From Chitinophagales bacterium (lineage in GTDB: Bacteria; Bacteroidota; Bacteroidia; Chitinophagales; JADIYW01), in the NCBI GenBank assembly GCA_020636535.1, contig JACJXT010000011.1, forward strand, positions 1,798,001-1,862,000: DNA of 64,000 nt, given 5' to 3'. The notes beneath the pieces are model-generated. The model did no database searches and was not told the origin of the DNA. It was given only the letters and a program-made list of their open reading frames with translations. This document shows, one piece after another, positions 1 to 9,337 of this stretch (its first letter is position 1; each line of letters opens with the position of its first letter). Made by a program: the position numbers and the translations under genes.

Positions 1-2
1 TG

Positions 3-554
3 AATACAGACCATGCTATGGATTTAAAATCTGCTATTTTAAAAACAAAAACAGTAATTGAACCTTTAGGTACTACTATGCTAACTATGTATATTGATGA
101 TTATGGCAAGCTAAGTAAACAAGTAGTAGATATGCCAATGGAAATTGCTGGTCAGCATTTTGATGCACAACAAATAACCATTACAAAAGATGGTTATGTT
201 TATTCTTGGGAAAATGGTTCGACTGTTGGACAAAAAACAAAACTAAAAAAAGGTGAGTTTGATTTAAAAAACAATTTTAGTTTTAAAAGCATGAGTGATG
301 AAATGAAAAAGCAATACAAAGTAAAGGAACTTGGTACAGAAACTATTGATGGTAAAGTATGCAATGTTTATAGTATGGAGTTGAATCAGTTTGAAGGAAC
401 TTATTATATTTATAAAGATTTGCCTTTAAAATTTATCATGCAAACTAAAGAAGGCAATAAAGTAGAAAGTAATTTAGTTTCGTTTGAAGAAAATGTAGCA
501 ATACCAGATTCTGTATTTGCTATTCCTAATAATATTCAATTTACTGAGCGATAA
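3..554 (+). CDS. Hypothetical protein, 5' end outside window
   Basis: The reading frame is open to the left edge of the window: five in-frame codons precede the first ATG at 18, so the true start most likely lies upstream and this is the C-terminal part of a larger protein. The visible part (about 180 residues) is rich in Lys, Asp, Met and beta-type residues. It has a pattern of short strands such as KVCNVYSMELNQFEGTYYIY followed by a statement-like strand LPLKFIMQTKEG. This resembles the second half of LolA/DUF4412-like periplasmic proteins of Bacteroidota, but I do not recognise it with certainty. No membrane segment is visible in this part. The following gene is convergent, and the hairpin at 558-592 lies between them. 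Product unknown. Confidence 0.6.
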   Translation, partial: NTDHAMDLKSAILKTKTVIEPLGTTMLTMYIDDYGKLSKQVVDMPMEIAGQHFDAQQITITKDGYVYSWENGSTVGQKTKLKKGEFDLKNNFSFKSMSDEMKKQYKVKELGTETIDGKVCNVYSMELNQFEGTYYIYKDLPLKFIMQTKEGNKVESNLVSFEENVAIPDSVFAIPNNIQFTER

Positions 555-557
555 AAA

Positions 558-592
558 ATGCTATGCCAAGTATAACGCACTTGACATAGCAT
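558..592 (-). terminator. Rho-independent terminator
   Basis: ATGCTATG (558-565) pairs with CATAGCAT (585-592). After one mismatch the stem continues as CAAGT/ACTTG. On the minus strand the stem is followed by a run of six T, so it fits termination of the DUF1232 gene, whose stop is at 620. It also lies just after the plus-strand stop at 554. Confidence 0.7.
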
Positions 593-619
593 AAACTGTT
601 AATACATTTTTTGACGCAG

Positions 620-871
620 TTATGGTAGCGTTTTTAAATTCTTTTTAGTTGCTTTAGAACTAGCTCTTTCTTCGCTTTTAAAGATATCTGGAAAGTTAAT
701 TCCAAAATACTTAAATGCAGATACAATGATAGCTACTGCTGCAGCTTCGTCTAAATTACCAATAACAGGAAAATTATCTGGAATAAATTCTATAAAGCCA
801 GCTCCTGGATTAAATAAGTAGACAAATGCTATAAAAGCTGCTACTATAACTGTTAAATCTTTTAGTCTCAT
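620..871 (-). CDS. DUF1232 (YkvA-like) small membrane protein
   Basis: 83 residues. The N-terminus has a hydrophobic segment (about residues 7-22). It is followed by the DUF1232 signature, here read as YLFNPGAGFIEFIPDNFPVI and then GNLDEAAAV, which corresponds to the family pattern of P-x-D-x-(I/L)PD-x-(I/L)P-x-(I/L)G-x-(I/L)D(D/E). A second hydrophobic stretch (about 46-58) is followed by a short Lys/Ser-rich cytosolic-looking tail. The biochemical role of this family is not established. It stands alone, with a terminator on its 3' side and 77 bases to the next gene upstream. The ATG at 871 gives a full-length family member. Confidence 0.75.
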   Translation of the reverse strand: MRLKDLTVIVAAFIAFVYLFNPGAGFIEFIPDNFPVIGNLDEAAAVAIIVSAFKYFGINFPDIFKSEERASSKATKKNLKTLP

Positions 872-948
872 TTTGTTTATTTTTTGATTTAATAGTTATA
901 TAGCATAAAGCATGCCGAAATTTGAACTTTAGCAGCATTGTAGTGCTT

Positions 949-2214
949 TCAATATCTATTAAGTAGTGTGTTTAGATGTTCTACGGCTATTAGTCTGTCG
1001 TATCTTGCACCAAAAGGTGTGTAGTAAATAAGTATAGTGTAATCATTACTGGTTTCTGCATTAAATCCTTCGGTAATACTGTTGTCGGTAGTGCCATTAC
1101 TATTTTTAATAAGGTATTCGTAATTATAAAAACCTTGTTTTAGTAATATATTTTTTACATATGCGTTTTCATCTTCCTGATAAACCATCATCGAATTATT
1201 ATCGCATTGCCAATTGTTAAAATTACCTACAATGTATAAGTTGCTAGATTTGTCTAAAGGCATTGATGCATCATAATTAAATCTTGTCCAAACATAATCT
1301 GCTTCTAAATATGGATTTGGAAAATCATAGCTTTCAACATAATATTGTCCACTCAAATCATTGTATTGTAAATATGGTTGATTATTTCTAGGAAAATCGT
1401 AATGCAAATACACTTGATTGTAATCTTCATTACTTAAATCAAAAGCTCTTACATTTTGTCCTTTAAATCTTGTAGAACGAATATCTACTTGTCTGAATTC
1501 GTTGCCAGAAGGAAATACAATTTTATTATTGTACTGATAACTAATGCTATTATAGCCAACTAAATATGGTGGAATACCAATGTAAGCATTGTCCCATCTA
1601 TAATTTTGTAGTACAGTAGCTTTAATTTCTAGATTTGGGTTATTGATAATCATTCCTTTGGTATTGATGTCAAACACGACTTCTTGATATCTGCTTCTAT
1701 TATAGATGTTACTGGTATATGCAATTCCAGCATCAATAGTAACTTTAGGTTCTACAACCATAAATCGTTTTACTAATAAAGGTTCGTCCATGGTTTCAGT
1801 ATAAACAATCAACACATAATTGCCAGATTTTGTAATATTCATATCCATATTTGGAATTTCTAAAGAATAATGAATATAATTTGTTTTTGTACTATATGAA
1901 TAATCATAATTATAAAGTGTAGATTCTGTAAATCCGTCTATGTATTCAATCTGACTCATATTGCTTGGTGTCCAATCTGCTCTACATTGAATAATGGTGT
2001 AGTAATAAGAAGCAGAACTATTGTTTAAATCATCAAAATGAAATTCTAAAACTTCGTTGCCATTTAAATTGATAATTGGCATAGCCAAAATACTACCTTT
2101 TGGATATAGCTGAACTGTTTTTAGGTAATTAGTATTGTTCTGATTGTTATACACTTGCGAAAACGAAGTTGACATAATCAAAACACACACTATTAAATAC
2201 AATATTCTTTTCAT
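949..2214 (-). CDS. DUF5103 / type IX secretion system plug-like protein
   Basis: About 421 residues from the Met at 2214, which begins a clear signal peptide (MKRILYLIVCVLIMSTSFSQ). A start further upstream at 2316 would run into the divergent GSCFA gene and would hide the signal peptide. The mature part begins YNNQNNTNYLKTVQLYPKGS. It contains the family-typical blocks around residues 85-110 (YYYTIIQCRADWTPSNMSQ then IEYIDGF) and a YVLIVY strand. It ends in an Ig/E-set-like domain with LYIVGNFNNWQ. This matches DUF5103, whose members include the Plug protein that closes the SprA translocon of T9SS. Location should be periplasm or outer membrane. The two giant T9SS cargos in this window are potential clients of the same secretion system. 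Confidence 0.75.
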   Translation of the reverse strand: MKRILYLIVCVLIMSTSFSQVYNNQNNTNYLKTVQLYPKGSILAMPIINLNGNEVLEFHFDDLNNSSASYYYTIIQCRADWTPSNMSQIEYIDGFTESTLYNYDYSYSTKTNYIHYSLEIPNMDMNITKSGNYVLIVYTETMDEPLLVKRFMVVEPKVTIDAGIAYTSNIYNRSRYQEVVFDINTKGMIINNPNLEIKATVLQNYRWDNAYIGIPPYLVGYNSISYQYNNKIVFPSGNEFRQVDIRSTRFKGQNVRAFDLSNEDYNQVYLHYDFPRNNQPYLQYNDLSGQYYVESYDFPNPYLEADYVWTRFNYDASMPLDKSSNLYIVGNFNNWQCDNNSMMVYQEDENAYVKNILLKQGFYNYEYLIKNSNGTTDNSITEGFNAETSNDYTILIYYTPFGARYDRLIAVEHLNTLLNRY

Positions 2215-2253
2215 TACATTTATACTGTCAAAAATTATACCTAAATATACTAC

Positions 2254-3201
2254 ATGGAATTTAAAACAACGCTTACTAAGCCACAACAGCCATTTGAGTT
2301 GAATTATGGTCAACAAATACTGCTACTTGGTTCGTGTTTTGCAGAAAATATTGGTGCATTATTAGCCCAGCATTATTTTAATATTGAAGTAAATCCGTAT
2401 GGAATTATTTACAATCCGATGAGTTTGGCTAGTAGTTTGCAAGAGATTATAGATAGAAAACAATACACAGAAGAAGATGTTTTTTTATATCAAGAACTCT
2501 TTGCTTCGTTCAATCATCATGGAAAATTTAAATCGACAAACAAAGAAGAATTATTAAATGAAATAAACAATACTATTATCTATTTTAATAATTATATAAA
2601 TAATTTAGATGTTTTATTTATTACTTTTGGAACTGCATTTGTCTATGAACATATTGCTAACCAACAAGTAGTTGCTAACTGTCATAAGTTGCCATCTTCA
2701 ACATTTAATAAAAGATTATTGAATAGTACTGAAATTGTTTCGACTTATTTGTTATTGATTAAACGATTACAAGCTGTTCGTCCGAATATAAAAATTGTGT
2801 TCACAGTATCACCAGTAAGACATATTAAAGATGGTTTAATTGAAAATAATAGAAGCAAAGCTGTATTGTTGACTGCTGTTCATGAATTGGTAGAACAGCT
2901 AGATGCTTGTTTTTATTTTCCTGCGTATGAGTTGTTAATAGACGATTTAAGAGATTATCGTTTTTTTGATAGCGATTTAGTGCATCCAAATCAACTAGCA
3001 ATAAAATATATTTGGAGTTATTTAATTAATAATTATTTGGCTGATAAATCTATATTTGATTTGATAGAAAAATACAATAAATTAAAAGCACATAAATTAT
3101 TGTTTGAAAATACGAATGCAGCAAAGAATCATACGACACAAGTTGCTACAATGAAAGCATTATTGCAGCAAGAATTTCCTTATTTGAAACTAAGAGATTA
3201 G
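2254..3201 (+). CDS. GSCFA domain protein
   Basis: 315 residues. The family signature is obvious near the N-terminus: LLLGSCFAENIG (about residues 25-36), followed by NPYGIIYNPMSLA. Later blocks include VLFITFGTAFVYEH, VFTVSPVRHIKDG and FFDSDLVHPNQLAIKYIW. These correspond to a GDSL/SGNH-hydrolase-like fold: a Ser in GSCFA, an Asn/Gly loop and a final D-x-x-H (SDLVHPN). This makes an esterase or acyl-hydrolase activity plausible, though no substrate is known for GSCFA proteins. There is no signal peptide. The start is separated by only 39 bases from the divergent DUF5103 start. The stop overlaps the convergent kinase gene by 4 bases. Confidence 0.85.
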   Translation: MEFKTTLTKPQQPFELNYGQQILLLGSCFAENIGALLAQHYFNIEVNPYGIIYNPMSLASSLQEIIDRKQYTEEDVFLYQELFASFNHHGKFKSTNKEELLNEINNTIIYFNNYINNLDVLFITFGTAFVYEHIANQQVVANCHKLPSSTFNKRLLNSTEIVSTYLLLIKRLQAVRPNIKIVFTVSPVRHIKDGLIENNRSKAVLLTAVHELVEQLDACFYFPAYELLIDDLRDYRFFDSDLVHPNQLAIKYIWSYLINNYLADKSIFDLIEKYNKLKAHKLLFENTNAAKNHTTQVATMKALLQQEFPYLKLRD

Positions 3202-4943
3202 TCTTCTGCTATAAGAATTGGAAACTCCATATTGATTTTATACGACCAAATATTTTGCATTACAACACTTATATTTCCGTGTAGAATATTTATAACATTT
3301 ATAATATTCTTATAATATAAATTATTGTTATTAAAAGCATCTCCATTGTGTAGCCATTTGATTTGAGCTTTTTGTATACTAGGAAAAATAAATATTTTAA
3401 GTGTAATTTTACTAGCACTGCTTCCTTTGTAATAGCTTAAAATATCTACAAAAATATTGTAAATTAAATATTGTGATACTTCATTTAAGTTATTTGGAAT
3501 ATTATATTTAAAATCAATATTATTTTTATTTTCTGCAATTAAATCATTCAACGCAACTTCTAATCCAAATTTATAAAGTGCTGGTGGCATTAATTGGTGT
3601 GATAATTCTCTAACAGATTGAGCTAAAACATCTATGTCTTGTATGATTTGTTCTTGTTGTATCTTTTTTTCTTTGTCGTTAAATTTTTTACCAGAAATTT
3701 TCATTTTCATCAAAGCCATTAAAATACCAATGCCATCGTGTAACTCTTGTCCAATTCTTTTTCTTTCATTCATTTCTCCATTAATGATAGAAAAATTTTG
3801 GTTGGCTTTAAAAGAACTTAAATCGTTTTGAGCAATTTCGTTTTGCTTTATAATACTCAGTGCACGCCAAATGGTTGTACTGCTAATAATTATTGCAATA
3901 AAAAAGGCATTAGAATATGCTAAGAACTGACCAACATAAAATCCAGAAGTATATTTAGTAATACTTAATGTAGGAAAAAATATAAAAAACAGAAATGATA
4001 GTAAGTGAGTAATGCTTATAAATAATAAATTATTTAATTTAAGTTGCTTGTATAAAGTAATTAAATTGAGTGTAAATACGATACTGCTAATATAAATAAA
4101 TATTATATCTATATTGATAAGTATAGTTTGAGTATTGCTAAATAGTATACCTATAATTGTAGAAGCTAAAATATTTAATACACCTATATATATAATAATA
4201 TTGAATAATAATTCTTGAGGTTTAGAAATTATTCTTATAAAAATGTAGTTTTTTATAAATGTAAATGATGCAATTACAAAGGCATATAGAATAATAATTC
4301 TTAGAAAATCGTCTAAATTTGGATAGTTGGACCATAGTACTTCAAATGCTAAATTGTTTTTAATAAAAAGATACATTGCACCTAAAGTTAAATAGATAAA
4401 GAAGAATAGATAATTTTTTTGTTTGATTATTAAATATATAATTAAGCATATTATAATATATAAAATTAAAATACCATAAAAGATTCCTCTACTTAATTCT
4501 AGTGCTTGGTTTTTATAAATTCGTACTGATTTTTTCCAAACTATAGGATGTACTGTGTTTTTTAATAAGTTATTGTTTGCAGAAGTAAGAATAAATTTAT
4601 TTTCTGAGTTGGCTACTAAGTCAAATTCGTAGATTAATTCTCTATCAAAATATTTTCTTTTAATAATAGGTTTTTTCTCGCTACAAATATTAGCAATTTC
4701 TACTTGATTTACTGTTTGGTAAATACACATTTGATTGACTTCTTGTATAGAAATTTCAATTAAAATAGTCGTGTTTTTATTTAATTTATTGTTGATGTTT
4801 AATTCAAAATAAGTATTGTTATCAATAACAGTAGGCGTTAAGTCATCAATAGTAATGAATTTAAATTGAGTAGTAAAATCAAGATTACTTGCTTTGCTTG
4901 TGAAAGTAATTGTTAATAATAATATGAATAATTTTAATCTCAA
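3198..4943 (-). CDS. 7TMR-DISM histidine kinase with degenerate ATPase domain
   Basis: 581 residues. A signal peptide (about 1-18) is followed by a periplasmic 7TMR-DISMED2-like sensor domain (20-150). Next come about seven membrane helices (about 150-360) and a HisKA_3-type dimerisation domain, NERKRIGQELHDGIGILMAL, with the phospho-acceptor His at about residue 402. After RELSHQLMPPALYKFGLEVAL the ATPase domain is clearly degenerate. The N-box reads YNIFVDILSYY, with no Glu/Asn pair. The G1 box reads WLHNGDAF. The G2 glycine motif is replaced by a run of Asn and Tyr. The protein therefore keeps the His but probably cannot bind ATP normally. It lies 3 bases downstream of a sister kinase that has the opposite defect. 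No response regulator is adjacent. Confidence 0.8.
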   Translation of the reverse strand: MRLKLFILLLTITFTSKASNLDFTTQFKFITIDDLTPTVIDNNTYFELNINNKLNKNTTILIEISIQEVNQMCIYQTVNQVEIANICSEKKPIIKRKYFDRELIYEFDLVANSENKFILTSANNNLLKNTVHPIVWKKSVRIYKNQALELSRGIFYGILILYIIICLIIYLIIKQKNYLFFFIYLTLGAMYLFIKNNLAFEVLWSNYPNLDDFLRIIILYAFVIASFTFIKNYIFIRIISKPQELLFNIIIYIGVLNILASTIIGILFSNTQTILINIDIIFIYISSIVFTLNLITLYKQLKLNNLLFISITHLLSFLFFIFFPTLSITKYTSGFYVGQFLAYSNAFFIAIIISSTTIWRALSIIKQNEIAQNDLSSFKANQNFSIINGEMNERKRIGQELHDGIGILMALMKMKISGKKFNDKEKKIQQEQIIQDIDVLAQSVRELSHQLMPPALYKFGLEVALNDLIAENKNNIDFKYNIPNNLNEVSQYLIYNIFVDILSYYKGSSASKITLKIFIFPSIQKAQIKWLHNGDAFNNNNLYYKNIINVINILHGNISVVMQNIWSYKINMEFPILIAED

Positions 4944-4946
4944 TTC

Positions 4947-6740
4947 TTATTTTTTTATAGGAATTATAATTTGAATATTAAATCCATTTTTTCTATTAAA
5001 TGATATTTTCCCATTCATCGATTTTACTCTTTGTTGTATGCTCAATAAACCCATTCCACTAGTATTTATTATGACTTTGCTACTACCATCATCATCAATT
5101 GAAATCTGTATTTTATTTCTTTTCTTTTCAATAATACAATTTACTTGTGTAGCATTTTTAGCGTGTTTTAATGTATTGTTGATGCACTCAGTTAAAATAT
5201 ATTTTAAATGATTTAGCTTAGTTTCATCAAGTAAATTATTTTTAATTTCACTTACAACTGTATATTTAAAAGATATTAAATTATTATATTCTTTTTGAAT
5301 TTTAAATAGTAAAGTGTAAATCGTTTCAATTTCAGTATGTACTTGCCAAGCAGAAATAGCATCTATATCATATTCAATTTTTTCTAGTAGTTCATTAATG
5401 TCTGTTTTTCCTTTTGTTTCACCTTCATTATTATAAAGCGTATCAATATCTTCTTTTAAAAATTGTAATTGATTTAAAATATTTAGTTGCAATAGATTAT
5501 TCACTTTAGTTCTAGCGTAATTTTCACCTTCGTAATAAGTTGTTAAATTATTTTGATATAATATATTTCTATTAATAATGGTTTTATTGTGTTCTTTTAG
5601 TAAGTTGATATAACTAATACAAATAAAAGTACTTATAGTAAGTAATTCAATAAATAAAAATAAAATATTTATATGTGATAAATATAAGTAAGAAGAAAAT
5701 AACTTAATCTGATTGATTATAGTTAAGCTCTTACTTAATTCAATTAGATTATTATAAAATAAAAGCCAGCTAAAAAACTGAAATACTGCACCAATTAAAA
5801 TCCAGAAAGTTTCTCTCTTTTTAGACTTAATATAAGCATAGATGGTTATAAGAATCAAGTAAATACTATATAAAATAAATAATATATAAATATAGTAATA
5901 GTCGAAAGCTATAGGTAAATATTGATAATTAGGAAAAATAAGCTTGACTAAAGTATATATAATTTGAGTGCAAAATCCAAAAAACAACATGTAAAAACCT
6001 ATTCTTATAATTGCAGTTCTGTGTTTGATATTAAAGAAACTATAAATAAAAAAAGTATGCACAGCTAAATAACTACCAATTAAAATTAAAGGTAAATACT
6101 GTTTTAAAAACAAACTATTTTTCCAAATATACTGATGTCCAATTCCACTAAAATAAATACAAATCAATAAACTAATTAGTGACAATAATTCATATAATAT
6201 AAAATATCTATTTTTACTATAAATATAAATAGCAGTAATTAAAATTAGAAACATAAAGAAAGTACCAAAAAAAGTACCTAATAGTAAATTATCATGATTG
6301 GTTTTTTGTAAAAAAGTATTCTGGCTACTTAAATATACATTTGTAGTCAAACCATCTGCTTGTAATTTTTCTATAATAGATAGCTTTATTTGCTGATGTT
6401 GTTTAATGCTAATACTCGTAATATTATTCGGTTCATGCAACTCATTATTACTAAATTCAACCATATCGCCAAGTAACTTGAGCGTATCATTATTAGATAG
6501 TATAATAATGCTATCAATTAATGGATTATTAAAAATCAAATATAAAGTTCTATTTTTATTACTTGTATTATGTACTAATAAATCAAAAACTTTATCACCA
6601 TTATTAGCATTCATAGTGATATTTTTTGAATTACATAATAAAGTATCTTTAAAATTATCATTAATATTAATGATTTCTGAAGATGAAGCACTCAAGTAAT
6701 TCCACCAAATAATACCGATTAAAATAAAAAATCTATACAC
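4947..6740 (-). CDS. 7TMR-DISM histidine-kinase-like protein lacking the acceptor His
   Basis: 597 residues with the same architecture as its downstream neighbour: signal peptide (1-18), periplasmic DISMED2-like domain, about seven membrane helices (about 155-385), a coiled-coil/dimerisation region and a HATPase domain. The ATPase boxes look usable: N-box LTECINNTLKHAKNA, G1 DDDGSS, G2 GMGLLSIQQRV. The segment that should hold the HisKA_3 motif E-L-H-D-G reads RTKVNNLLQLNILNQLQF, so the phospho-acceptor His and the following Asp are missing. This looks like a kinase that phosphorylates a partner rather than itself; the obvious partner is the next gene, 3 bases away. The gene starts 42 bases from divergent aceK. 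Confidence 0.8.
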   Translation of the reverse strand: MYRFFILIGIIWWNYLSASSSEIININDNFKDTLLCNSKNITMNANNGDKVFDLLVHNTSNKNRTLYLIFNNPLIDSIIILSNNDTLKLLGDMVEFSNNELHEPNNITSISIKQHQQIKLSIIEKLQADGLTTNVYLSSQNTFLQKTNHDNLLLGTFFGTFFMFLILITAIYIYSKNRYFILYELLSLISLLICIYFSGIGHQYIWKNSLFLKQYLPLILIGSYLAVHTFFIYSFFNIKHRTAIIRIGFYMLFFGFCTQIIYTLVKLIFPNYQYLPIAFDYYYIYILFILYSIYLILITIYAYIKSKKRETFWILIGAVFQFFSWLLFYNNLIELSKSLTIINQIKLFSSYLYLSHINILFLFIELLTISTFICISYINLLKEHNKTIINRNILYQNNLTTYYEGENYARTKVNNLLQLNILNQLQFLKEDIDTLYNNEGETKGKTDINELLEKIEYDIDAISAWQVHTEIETIYTLLFKIQKEYNNLISFKYTVVSEIKNNLLDETKLNHLKYILTECINNTLKHAKNATQVNCIIEKKRNKIQISIDDDGSSKVIINTSGMGLLSIQQRVKSMNGKISFNRKNGFNIQIIIPIKK

Positions 6741-6782
6741 TGCATTGCTAAACTATTAATATATTTTGTAATTTTCAATGCT

Positions 6783-8540
6783 ATGAACTCGCATCAAGAA
6801 AAAATTAAGGCAATTGCTTATCAAATTTGTAATGCATACGACGAATTATTGGCTCAGTTTAATGAAATTACTGCTTGTGCCAAATCAAATTTTGAACAAA
6901 AAAAATATGCCGAAACTTTTGTAAAACAACAAGAACGCTATGTATTGTATAGAAATTATGCTAAAAACTGCATACAATACGCTCAAGAACAACTACAAGA
7001 AGCATGTACAAGCGAAGACATTTGGGCAAAAATAAAAACAGAATTTTCTAGATTAATAGCATCAAAACCATATCGACTAAATTCCGAGACTTTCTACAAT
7101 TCTGTAGTAAGAAAAATATTTTTTGATAAATCTTTTAACGAACAAATAGAGTTTTTTGATTTTAACGATTATCGACCTCAACGAAATGAAGAAGCAGAAA
7201 AGAAAATAGTAACCACTATTTTAGCAATGCATTTTTCTAAAGTAACAATTAAGCAATTGTTGCAAACTTGTCATTTTTCAATTCCTTTTGAAGATATTGA
7301 CAGAGACGCAGAAATGATTTTTAATGAAGTAGCACCAACAATTATTTATCAAAAATCAAATTTATATTTAACACATATTGAAATATTAAACTCTATATTT
7401 TATAGAAATAGAGGTGCATTTATTGTAGGTCGATTTGTTTATAACGATTGGTACATGCCTTTTGTAATTCCTATTTTAAATGACGAAGGTGGACTTTTCG
7501 TCGATTCTATCGTGTACACTCAAGCCGAAATTAGTGTCATCTTTAGTTTTACACGAGCTTCATTTATGGTCAACACTAAATATCCAGCACAACTTATCGA
7601 CTATCTTAAAAAGCTTTTGCCATACAAAGCAGTCGGAGAATTGTACGATTCTATTGGATATTACAGACATGGTAAAACAATTTTGTATAGAGATTTAATG
7701 AACTATACACTCAATCATGAAGATAAATTTGTAATTGCACCAGGAATAAAAGGAATGGTAATGACTGTATTTACTTTAAAATATTATAATTTCGTATTTA
7801 AAATAATTAAAGATAAATTTGAAAATCCTAAAACCATTACTAGAAAAGAAGTGATAAAAAAATACGAAGAAGTAGAACTAAACGACAGAGTTGGTAGAAT
7901 GGCTTATGCACATCTTTTTGAGAATTTAATTTTTCCTAGAAATTTATTTGCGTTCGAACTAATTCAAGAATTTAAAGAACACTGTAAAGAAACGGTTGAA
8001 TTTATAGGAAATAATGTATTGATAAAACATGTATATTTAGAAAGAAAAATGACACCACTCAATATTTATTTGCAAGAAGCCAATCCAATAGACAAATGCA
8101 AAGCCATTTTAGATTATGGTTTTTGTGTAAAAGAGTTAGCAGCAGCTAATATTTTTCCAGGTGATTTACTCATGAAAAATTTTGGTGTTACTAGACATGG
8201 TAGAGTTATTTTTTATGATTACGATGAAATTCAACAACTAACAGAGCTACGATTTAGACGATTGCCACAACCAGATGATTACGACGATGATAGATTTAGT
8301 CAGATAGATATTTCAGCAGACCAAAATGATATATTTCCAGAAGAATTTAAATCTTTTATGGTACCAGACGGACCAATTGGCGAAGTATTTATGGCAGAAC
8401 ACGGTGATATTTTTACACCAAAACTATGGATTAACATTCAGAAAAAAGTAAGACAAGGAGAGTACTTGCGTTTTTATGCTTATGATAAATCACGCCGATT
8501 CAAAAACAAAACCGAAAACGACTTTTTAGATTATAAATAG
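6783..8540 (+). CDS. aceK: Isocitrate dehydrogenase kinase/phosphatase
   Basis: 585 residues, the usual AceK length. AceK phosphorylates and dephosphorylates isocitrate dehydrogenase, switching carbon between the TCA cycle and the glyoxylate bypass. The N-terminal regulatory half contains ETFYNSVVRKIFF and RNRGAFIVGRFVYNDW. The kinase-like half contains APGIKGMVMTVFTLKYYNFV and FKIIKDKF (ATP-contacting Lys region). It also contains LNDRVGRMA, AAANIFPGDLLMKNFGVTRH and GRVIFYDYDEI, all matching E. coli AceK motifs including the catalytic Asp positions. The C-terminus ends in a basic RRFKNK stretch like the family. No isocitrate lyase, malate synthase or icd gene is in this window, so it is an isolated aceK. 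Confidence 0.95.
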   Translation: MNSHQEKIKAIAYQICNAYDELLAQFNEITACAKSNFEQKKYAETFVKQQERYVLYRNYAKNCIQYAQEQLQEACTSEDIWAKIKTEFSRLIASKPYRLNSETFYNSVVRKIFFDKSFNEQIEFFDFNDYRPQRNEEAEKKIVTTILAMHFSKVTIKQLLQTCHFSIPFEDIDRDAEMIFNEVAPTIIYQKSNLYLTHIEILNSIFYRNRGAFIVGRFVYNDWYMPFVIPILNDEGGLFVDSIVYTQAEISVIFSFTRASFMVNTKYPAQLIDYLKKLLPYKAVGELYDSIGYYRHGKTILYRDLMNYTLNHEDKFVIAPGIKGMVMTVFTLKYYNFVFKIIKDKFENPKTITRKEVIKKYEEVELNDRVGRMAYAHLFENLIFPRNLFAFELIQEFKEHCKETVEFIGNNVLIKHVYLERKMTPLNIYLQEANPIDKCKAILDYGFCVKELAAANIFPGDLLMKNFGVTRHGRVIFYDYDEIQQLTELRFRRLPQPDDYDDDRFSQIDISADQNDIFPEEFKSFMVPDGPIGEVFMAEHGDIFTPKLWINIQKKVRQGEYLRFYAYDKSRRFKNKTENDFLDYK

Positions 8541-8580
8541 AGTGGTAATACTAAATGAAAAATAATTTCATAGAACAATC

Positions 8581-9336
8581 TTACACTCTAACTACTACAC
8601 CATTTTGTTGCAAATAGTTCTTTAGTTGTGGTATTGGAATTTCGCCAAAATGAAAAATACTAGCTGCTAATGCTGCATCTGCATTGGCTTCGTTAAATAC
8701 TTCTAGAAAATGTTGCTCCTTTCCTGCTCCACCACTTGCAATTACAGGAATATGCAAATTCTCAGCTAAATATTTAGTAATATCTAAAGCAAAACCTTGT
8801 TTGGTTCCATCATGATTCATAGAAGTTAACAAAATTTCACCTGCTCCTCTGTTTTGAACTTCTGCTGCCCAATTTTTAGTTTGAATTGTTGTAGGTGTTC
8901 TTCCTCCATGAGTATAAACAATCCATTCATCATTAGTAAATTTAGTATCTATAGCTATTACTACAAACTGACTGCCAAATTGTTTTGCCATAGCATCAAT
9001 TAAATCTGGATTTTTTACTGCAGATGAATTGATAGAGATTTTATCTGCACCTGCATTCAACAAAGCATCTACATCATCAATATGACTAATGCCACCACCA
9101 ACTGTAAACGGAATATTTATTGCAGCAGCCACTTTTTTCACTAATTCTACTAGCGTTTTTCTTTTTTCAACAGTAGCTGTAATATCTAAGAAAACCAATT
9201 CGTCTGCTCCTTGTTCTACATAAGCTTGGGCTAATTCAACTGGATCGCCTGCATGAATTAAATCAACAAAATTAACACCTTTAACAGTTTGTCCGTCTTT
9301 AATATCTAAGCAAGGAATGATTCTTTTTGTCAGCAT
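8581..9336 (-). CDS. hisF: Imidazole glycerol phosphate synthase, cyclase subunit
   Basis: 251 residues, a TIM barrel. HisF uses ammonia from HisH to close the imidazole ring, producing IGP and AICAR. It shows MLTKRIIPCLDIKDGQTVKG (catalytic Asp near residue 11) and VGGGISHIDDV. It also shows FVVIAIDTK (second catalytic Asp, about 130) and IPVIASGGAGKEQHF for phosphate binding. It is encoded one base after hisA, so the two are cotranscribed. Its glutaminase partner hisH is 9 kb upstream, beyond the giant protease gene. hisI/hisE, often found next, is not downstream here; aceK converges instead. Confidence 0.97.
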   Translation of the reverse strand: MLTKRIIPCLDIKDGQTVKGVNFVDLIHAGDPVELAQAYVEQGADELVFLDITATVEKRKTLVELVKKVAAAINIPFTVGGGISHIDDVDALLNAGADKISINSSAVKNPDLIDAMAKQFGSQFVVIAIDTKFTNDEWIVYTHGGRTPTTIQTKNWAAEVQNRGAGEILLTSMNHDGTKQGFALDITKYLAENLHIPVIASGGAGKEQHFLEVFNEANADAALAASIFHFGEIPIPQLKNYLQQNGVVVRV

Positions 9337-9337
9337 G

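Noticed and set aside
2215..2316. Upstream extension of the DUF5103 protein by 34 residues
   Set aside because: It would overlap the divergent GSCFA gene and hide the clear signal peptide that starts at 2214.
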